A stretch of DNA of 64,000 nucleotides, taken from Rhexocercosporidium sp. MPI-PUGE-AT-0058 (taxonomy: Eukaryota; Ascomycota; Leotiomycetes; Helotiales). The stretch lies in contig JAGTJL010000012.1 in assembly GCA_020746875.1 (NCBI GenBank), positions 1,302,001 through 1,366,000 of the forward strand, given 5' to 3'. Under the pieces are notes generated by a model. It was not told the DNA's origin, did not search any database, and worked only from the letters and a program-made list of their open reading frames with translations. Made by a program: the position numbers and the translations under genes. This document shows positions 58,258 through 64,000 of the stretch, piece after piece. The first letter of the stretch is position 1; every line of letters begins with the position of its first letter.

Positions 58258-60682
58258 GATGCTGCAATGCCTTCAAGGCTTTGAAATTGGAGAAAAGGAA
58301 ACATTGTTTTGAGACAAAGAAAAATATGGAAAGTTCTTTTTATCGCCTTACCACATACTGCCTTACCAAAGAGACATCTCCGAGGGCCACTCAGTTTTTA
58401 TCATTGGATTTCGAGGGCATAGATAAGGAGAGCTTGAAAAGAGCGAGAGCGATAAGCCGCGGGGTGGCTAAAGATAACAAACTCGCTTGGCAGGATACTG
58501 TGTGATGGAAAACATGTGACTGCAAATCCATGGTAATCCGCGATGTCTCTCACTTGAGCGGTGCAGAACGGCCAATGAAATTTGCGAGGAGCAATTAAAA
58601 AGCAGAATTTGCCACAGCTCTAACAAGTTGAGTGTTGTGTTTTGGTAGTTCTGAGACCCAGAGAAGACCCAAGGGCGTTGAGAATAAGCGAGTACTGCTC
58701 AGAAAATAAACAGAAGAATTGCTTCTCGGTACTCGAAGTCTCCCCTTGAATTGACAGATCAATCTGATATCTACGGCTCCGTAAAGGAGAGGAAGTCAGC
58801 AGCTTATCAGCCTTCCAGGGCTTCCAAAGGTTTTCCTACTAAATGGATATTCTCCGCCCAGCCTTGAATCGTATTCTCACCCAATCGTTTCCGAGTGCCG
58901 ATCCCCTCCCCCAAACCTTGCTAGCCTCCAACCCCTGAGCTAGAAGGTAAAAAGAAGAAGCAACACAAAAGTAGATGCTCCACTCCGGCACTTGCCTTAG
59001 TGATTATCACGTGCTATCAGTAGCTCCCAGTCCCAATCTGTCATGCAGCTCGTTCTCTGAACCAACCAAGATTTTCCGCTCGTTACCCAGGCGCATGGGT
59101 GGCTATGGCATTCCCAAATGTAGCATGCTTGTCGATCATGAGGAGGTAGCGGATGAACCTTGTTAAGACGATGGCGGTCGGTTCCCCGGGCAGAACCCGC
59201 GAGCGGTGTCTCTGCTGGTTAGAGTTTCTGATCTTTCTGGGTCACCTTTCTGACACCATAGTTCACTAACTCCGTGGATATACCAAATACAGAGATGTAC
59301 TGCATCGAAGAAGCGGCAAAAGCTGAAATGTTTACTGGGCTTTCACTGGCATCATCTTGATTAAATTTCTGTGTGCTACGAAATCCAAGACACGACCCAT
59401 GATGACGTCTTTATACATCTAGAGAACAAAATGAATGTGACTTGTGACTACCTACGTCCCTCGCGATCGTGAGAGGGCACCAAGTGGACAAATTCGTATT
59501 TAATTGGTTCACACCTCCCATTCATCTGATAAAGGCGGAGACTTTGGTTTCGATACCAGACAGGCGAGATCGATGAGATCGCGGGTGGCTGGATCGGTTG
59601 TTCCGGCAGGGGGGCGTGCTTTTAAGGTTTCACGTTTAAACCACCAGCGAATCTTATGCAGTCGCTCCCGATACTCCCTGCCTCCTTTCCTCTTGCTTAC
59701 CACCGAGAAAGGAAACTCCCGAAAGATGTTTGCAGCGTCATCATTGATGTCGATTCCCCTCTCCGAGTTCTGCATGCAAGAGCGGCTCAAAGGGGCAATC
59801 AACAAGAAGGGATTCGCTAAAAATAGACGCAGGATGCTGGGCTGGCAGGGTACTTGAATACTTCCAGAGGAGGCGCAAGGAGATGGATGCAATTCAGGAC
59901 TAGACAGAAGGATGCAATGCAATGCAGTCTTGGTTCCATGGAGATAAGTAACTTGAAAGCCACCAATCATCATTCTTCGAGTTTGAAGTGCTGGCGTGCT
60001 CACTTTTTGCTTATCGTGTGATATACTTCGTAATGTTTCTCGCTTGATAATCGACCTTTAATCTCCATGTTTACCTCAAACTCAAAATCTCTAAACTGCT
60101 GCCTTGCCTTGCGCCTGTCGCTGGTGGTTGCGAAACACGCGTATCCTTTCTCTCAGAAATTTTTCGCAGGATCGGAATTCGGAAGCGTAGTCATCGGGCG
60201 ATTTGCAACGTTACTGGTGCTGCCAGAAGCTCTGGTTTTGACGCCGGCTCGAGAGCTAGTACCTGTAGTCGGAAAGCACCCTTGCAACCCTGAGGGGTAA
60301 GGCTCGACTAAGATAGCCTGTGATAGCAAGATTTTTCTTGGCTAATGTGATGCGTATGGATTGAAACAAGTGAGACAGTAATGAAGGTATTTTCCTTGGT
60401 TTGAGTTGGAGTGAAAGGTTGGGAGCAGGGTCAACCGAATTTATAGACGCTAGAGTTTCACATGCGTCATTGAATCTTTGAGAATCTCTAAATAGGAGAG
60501 TAGTTCAAGTGCTGGAAATCCACGATGTTTCAGGTGATTAAAGTAATCACAGAATAATAGAGTAGATTAGTTAGCGTTTATCTTCTATGTAACCACAACT
60601 CCAAGCAGCACGTCTAAAAATCCCACAAACGCCAGTCGCTAAGTTTTGCCCAGGATCTAGAATCTCTTTATCCCCTCATCCC
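58258..60682. other. Gene-poor region, no supported gene
   Basis: About 2.4 kb. The left end is the CLC promoter. Open frames at 59504-59857 (plus) and 59509-60003 (minus) overlap each other and resemble nothing known, so neither is called. Confidence 0.5.
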
Positions 60683-62007
60683 CTACCACTCTGGTAGCAA
60701 GGGCGCACCTCTCTGCCGTCGCCAGAAATTCGCTCGTTGTAACCATGTCGCGCCTAAAAGCCAGCCCCATCGCTCCAATAGAGGTTGGGAGAGCTCCCAT
60801 GACATCTCGTTGAGGGGGTCATCGCCCCAAATGATTACTTGTCCGACTTCGTCTCCCCTTTCTCCGCCTATGATGCCGAGTTCTGAGACAAATCCTCTTG
60901 CTACGTCGGAGGTTACCGTCATGAGGCGGTCTCGCAGTGTCGGAGAGGCGATCATGTCGATTCCGTAGTAGTGAGGTGTCTCGAGTTGTGCTTTGCTAGG
61001 CTTTAAAGAAACAGGTAGACCTCCGCTCATGGATTGCAGGACGGCGAGATGTCGCTGCGGGTCTGAGGTAATTGAAGGGTCGCTGTACAATGGACGAAAG
61101 GTCTCAAGTATCTCTGATCGAGCTTTCGTGCGGTCGTACGGGGCCACAACCATAGATCTTCAATCAAACAATTAGCTTTGTCTGAGGAAATAGAAGGAAA
61201 ATAACTTGACATACGATGCTGGACCGCTTACTCTTCTTTGCACCTGGGGTGCTTGTGCCTCGGATTGGGAGATATTCATAGACTGAAAAGCGGATCCCAT
61301 TGAAGATCGAGAATCTCGGACGAACCCTGATGAATCAGGTGAGCTTTGTGAATTATGACGGAGGCCGGATTGATGTACCATAGAATATGGCTGAGATGAC
61401 AACGCAGAAGGATCGGCATAAGCATTCATTGAGGGTGGTAACATCGAAGTTGTCATGGACAGAGCCGCCATTGGCATCATGTCCGCACCCAGGGTTGCTG
61501 GTGGACTGCCAGTTCCCGAAATCGACGTACCGGAAATCGAAGGCGACAGAGAGTACTGTCGGTTGTCGCTTGAGAGAGAAGGAATAGACATTGAGGAAGG
61601 CATGAGATGACTTGATGAGGACGAAGAGCCGTACATCTGCGCTCGGAGAGCTTCGTTTTCCCGTCTCAACTCGTCGTTTTGGTATCGTAGGCGCTCGATC
61701 TCTTCTGATTGTTCAGAGTTCTGCTCCTTCTGTGCTTGTTCAAGATTTTTGAGGTGTTCCTTCCTTCTGCGACCTGGGCGAACTTGTTAGCTGGGTTTGG
61801 TACGTGTGATACTGGGTACTGTACGGAATTCTCGTTGAGCAAGGCGATTGTACTGTACATAAAAGATCAGTGGAAGTTTTGATAGGTTGTAATGCAATGG
61901 GATTCTACCTCGCGCTTGCGCTCTTCTTTGTCAGCTGTTGGATCCATGTCGCTCTTGGGGGTGTATTGCTTGGAGTGTCTGGTGGTGGTGGTTGTTGAGA
62001 CAGTCAT
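60683..62007 (-). CDS. bZIP transcription factor with DUF3425-like C-terminal domain
   Basis: Fungal regulator of the AP-1-like class. Exons 62007-61909, 61852-61825, 61773-61215 and 61157-60683 give 386 aa. The basic region is spread over exons 1-3 (KRE / YNRLAQREFRRRRKEHLKNL), with the N-x2-A-x2-F-type contact pattern, followed by a short zipper (NLEQAQKEQNSEQSEEIERL, then LRRENEALRAQM). The middle is Ser/Met/Pro-rich. The last 150 residues (exon 4) contain SDPQRHLAVLQSMSGGLPVS and a Trp-rich end (WEL..., WGWLLGATWLQRANFWRRQRG), as in DUF3425-containing bZIP proteins. Exon 2 is a 28-nt micro-exon inside the basic region. The tail gives good confidence in the class, but no target is known. 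Confidence 0.88.
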
Positions 62008-64000
62008 TGTGAAGAGAGATGTTTGAGGAATATATACGAATGTTGAAAGATATCGGAGGAATTATGGATTCATCCTTCGATGGGTCTGAGTGAGATCATA
62101 TACCGTACCTCCTCCTGCAGCTTTATTTTCATCGGCGCAGCGAATTACTCTTTGGGGGGGGAGAGGCGAGGTATCCCCGCTTAGTCTCGCTAGTTGGCCC
62201 TCAGCCTTGAGGCGCTAAAGCAGTTGTTAGGGCTGCCGGGAGCTTGATCATCGCTTCTCCATGTTTTGCGAGGACTTTAATTCTCGAGAGGGGGATGGAC
62301 CGGTCACTATCACTAGGGAATGCCAATCCGCGTCTTGCTGGCGCAGATGCTGAAATTTCACCACGGAGATTCTCCGAATCACCTGAACTAGACAACTACT
62401 GGATGGACCACACGAACATCGAAGGGCGTTGGATATGTAACGCTGTTCTATCCAATCTAGTTTCGACCAAACCTGCAGTCCTCATTCGAAGCAGTCCTGC
62501 CAGGCGCAGCATTTCCTACTATACCGGCGTGTCTCTGCAGGGTTAGCCATCGGTAGATCCTGAGCACAAGGCTTCAGCCCGGCGAGTAAGAGCCATTGAG
62601 TACCAGAAAGTGCGGTAGTGAACTCCGTATCATCTCAGAACTAACATCGTCAGGCACGGGCATGCATCCTGTGGGCAGGGGAAGACCTCATCAGTGACCA
62701 GGCACGTTTAGCAATTAGTACAACGGTAGACCGGGATTATGTCTTCCCCGTATTTCCGAAATAGAGTCAGACTCTAGATAGATGCATCTGGTGGCACTTG
62801 GAGCGGGAGAGGCGTAGTTCTTGGGTGAGGCATACTTCTTTCTCACTTGCGGGGTGCAGTCAGCAAAGACGATCGCCGCCATGACGAGCAGGCAGGCAAG
62901 ATTAATAATGATGGTTGCAATATGGGAAATAAGCGGTGTACACCAGATGTTTTCTCAAGGCTCCAGCTTGATGACTCGATATGACGGTGATGTAGTGGTT
63001 GTAGTATTATCAAACGGGGTGTTGCTAGTTTCCCGTAACTTTCTAGAAAAGTCATAGATTGAAATGCTAGATAGAGGCCGTGCTTCCAGGTCCGCCTGTT
63101 TTGTTTCGTGGCGTAGAGAGGGCTTGAAGGAAGGCCTATAATTTGTCGGCAGCCGAAAGCCGTGCCTGAACTGGGACCCCAAACAGCCTTGAACAGCCTC
63201 TCTGCTCTGCTTCCTCCTGACCCCCAAGCTCCTGCAATCCAATCCTCTGCCCTTGCAGGACTCTCGGATCGTACCTGAAGGCGTTCGCAGCGTGGCCACC
63301 CTGCTGTACCACCGAGATAATTTAATAGTCACCGAGGCGATATGAAACTTCCTTCTGCTGTAAGGATAACTTCTTCAATGCTGACGCATCCAGAGAGCAG
63401 AGCGGGGCTTAGGGCCTCTTTCAGCCTTGTGTGACAAGAGTCTGGGATTTCCAGAAGCCTGTGAAGAAGCAGGAAAGCCTGTTAGGATGATGATCGATTT
63501 ATTCTGAGTGCTGTCTGTAATTGAGTAGAGCACAGCGTCGGACTCTACTACGATCGACAGGCGTCTCCGAGTTCATCGGGATCCCGCCAAATCAAAAATC
63601 CAGAGCGCTGGGATTCTGTTGAATGGGGCCGCAGGGACCCAATTGATGGACCTCAGGGATCTCCAGACGAGCGGCACCCGTCCTTCTGCATGGTTATAAT
63701 TGGACGGGACATGGTGAATTTACGAGTAGTGCTGTAACGCCAGGATCGTTCCTTATTCCAGTAGAACCTGGAGGCCGCTTCTCCTTCTGAGGTCTGATGA
63801 TTGAAGATCATCTTGGACAACCATTTCCTTGGATCTCGTGGCTTCCTAGAGAGCAACAATTGGTACTCATTCCTTGAGCTACATTATTAATAAGCCCGCG
63901 GTGTGGCCGTGTTGCAGAAGCTTGGAGTATGAGTGTAGTTGAGTGAGAAGTTAGGGCTAAAGTTACTACAGGTCGATCCATGTATAAGCGTGTTTATGGA
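62008..64000. other. Gene-poor end of window
   Basis: About 2 kb upstream of the bZIP gene. A T/G-rich and C-rich mixture with short open frames and no family resemblance. A gene continuing beyond the window end cannot be excluded. Confidence 0.45.

Noticed and set aside
59504..60003. Overlapping opposite-strand open frames of 117 and 164 codons
   Set aside because: They overlap each other and neither has recognisable domains or introns consistent with a gene.

Overview
The window is nuclear DNA of a filamentous ascomycete (Pezizomycotina). Nearly all genes are broken by short introns (mostly 45-130 nt, GT-AG, with one likely GC-AG). The encoded families are fungal housekeeping sets plus fungus-restricted types: a Zn2Cys6 regulator, a bZIP protein with a DUF3425-like tail, a Tgl-like patatin protein, a DUF3237 protein and a Fot1-like transposon. 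A leotiomycete is my best guess for class, but nothing in the sequence proves it.

Layout. 0.6-7 kb: RPL35, GOS1, ATP10, the E2 subunit of branched-chain ketoacid dehydrogenase, and gluconokinase. 7-10 kb: gene-poor DNA. 10.08-12.5 kb: an apparently complete, intact pogo/Fot1-type DNA transposon, with 86-bp inverted repeats and a TA target duplication. 12.9-25.3 kb: HpcH/HpaI aldolase, a 1.7-kb gap, glutaredoxin-like protein, CHORD-CS cochaperone, an unidentified multi-pass membrane protein, an unidentified mitochondrial membrane protein, verprolin and ERV29. 25.3-27.5 kb: gene-poor. 27.5-41.5 kb: Zn2Cys6 regulator, ERB1, DUF3237 protein, MOB2-like protein, LEO1, a patatin-like protein lacking its catalytic residues, and a lineage-restricted hypothetical protein. 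42-51 kb: HSP78, eEF1B alpha, EMC5 and MSH5. 51-64 kb: a small secreted GPI-type protein, tRNA-Arg(ACG), a 5'-truncated PDR-type ABC transporter, a CLC chloride transporter and a bZIP factor, separated by long gene-poor stretches.

Functional grouping. There is no obvious biosynthetic cluster or CRISPR-like system. The genes serve basic functions: ribosome and translation (RPL35, ERB1, eEF1B alpha), secretory membranes (GOS1, ERV29, EMC5, CLC), mitochondria (ATP10, BCKDH-E2, HSP78, the 415-aa protein), transcription (LEO1, two regulators), actin and polarity (verprolin, MOB2) and meiosis (MSH5). Several pairs share divergent promoters: RPL35/GOS1, ATP10/BCKDH-E2, LEO1/MOB2 and HSP78/EFB1.

The least ordinary items are the intact transposon, the patatin-like pseudoenzyme, the unidentified 438-aa membrane protein, the promoterless-looking ABC transporter tail, and the polyproline micro-exons of verprolin. 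All exon boundaries were inferred by eye from reading frame, splice sites and family similarity. They need transcript support.
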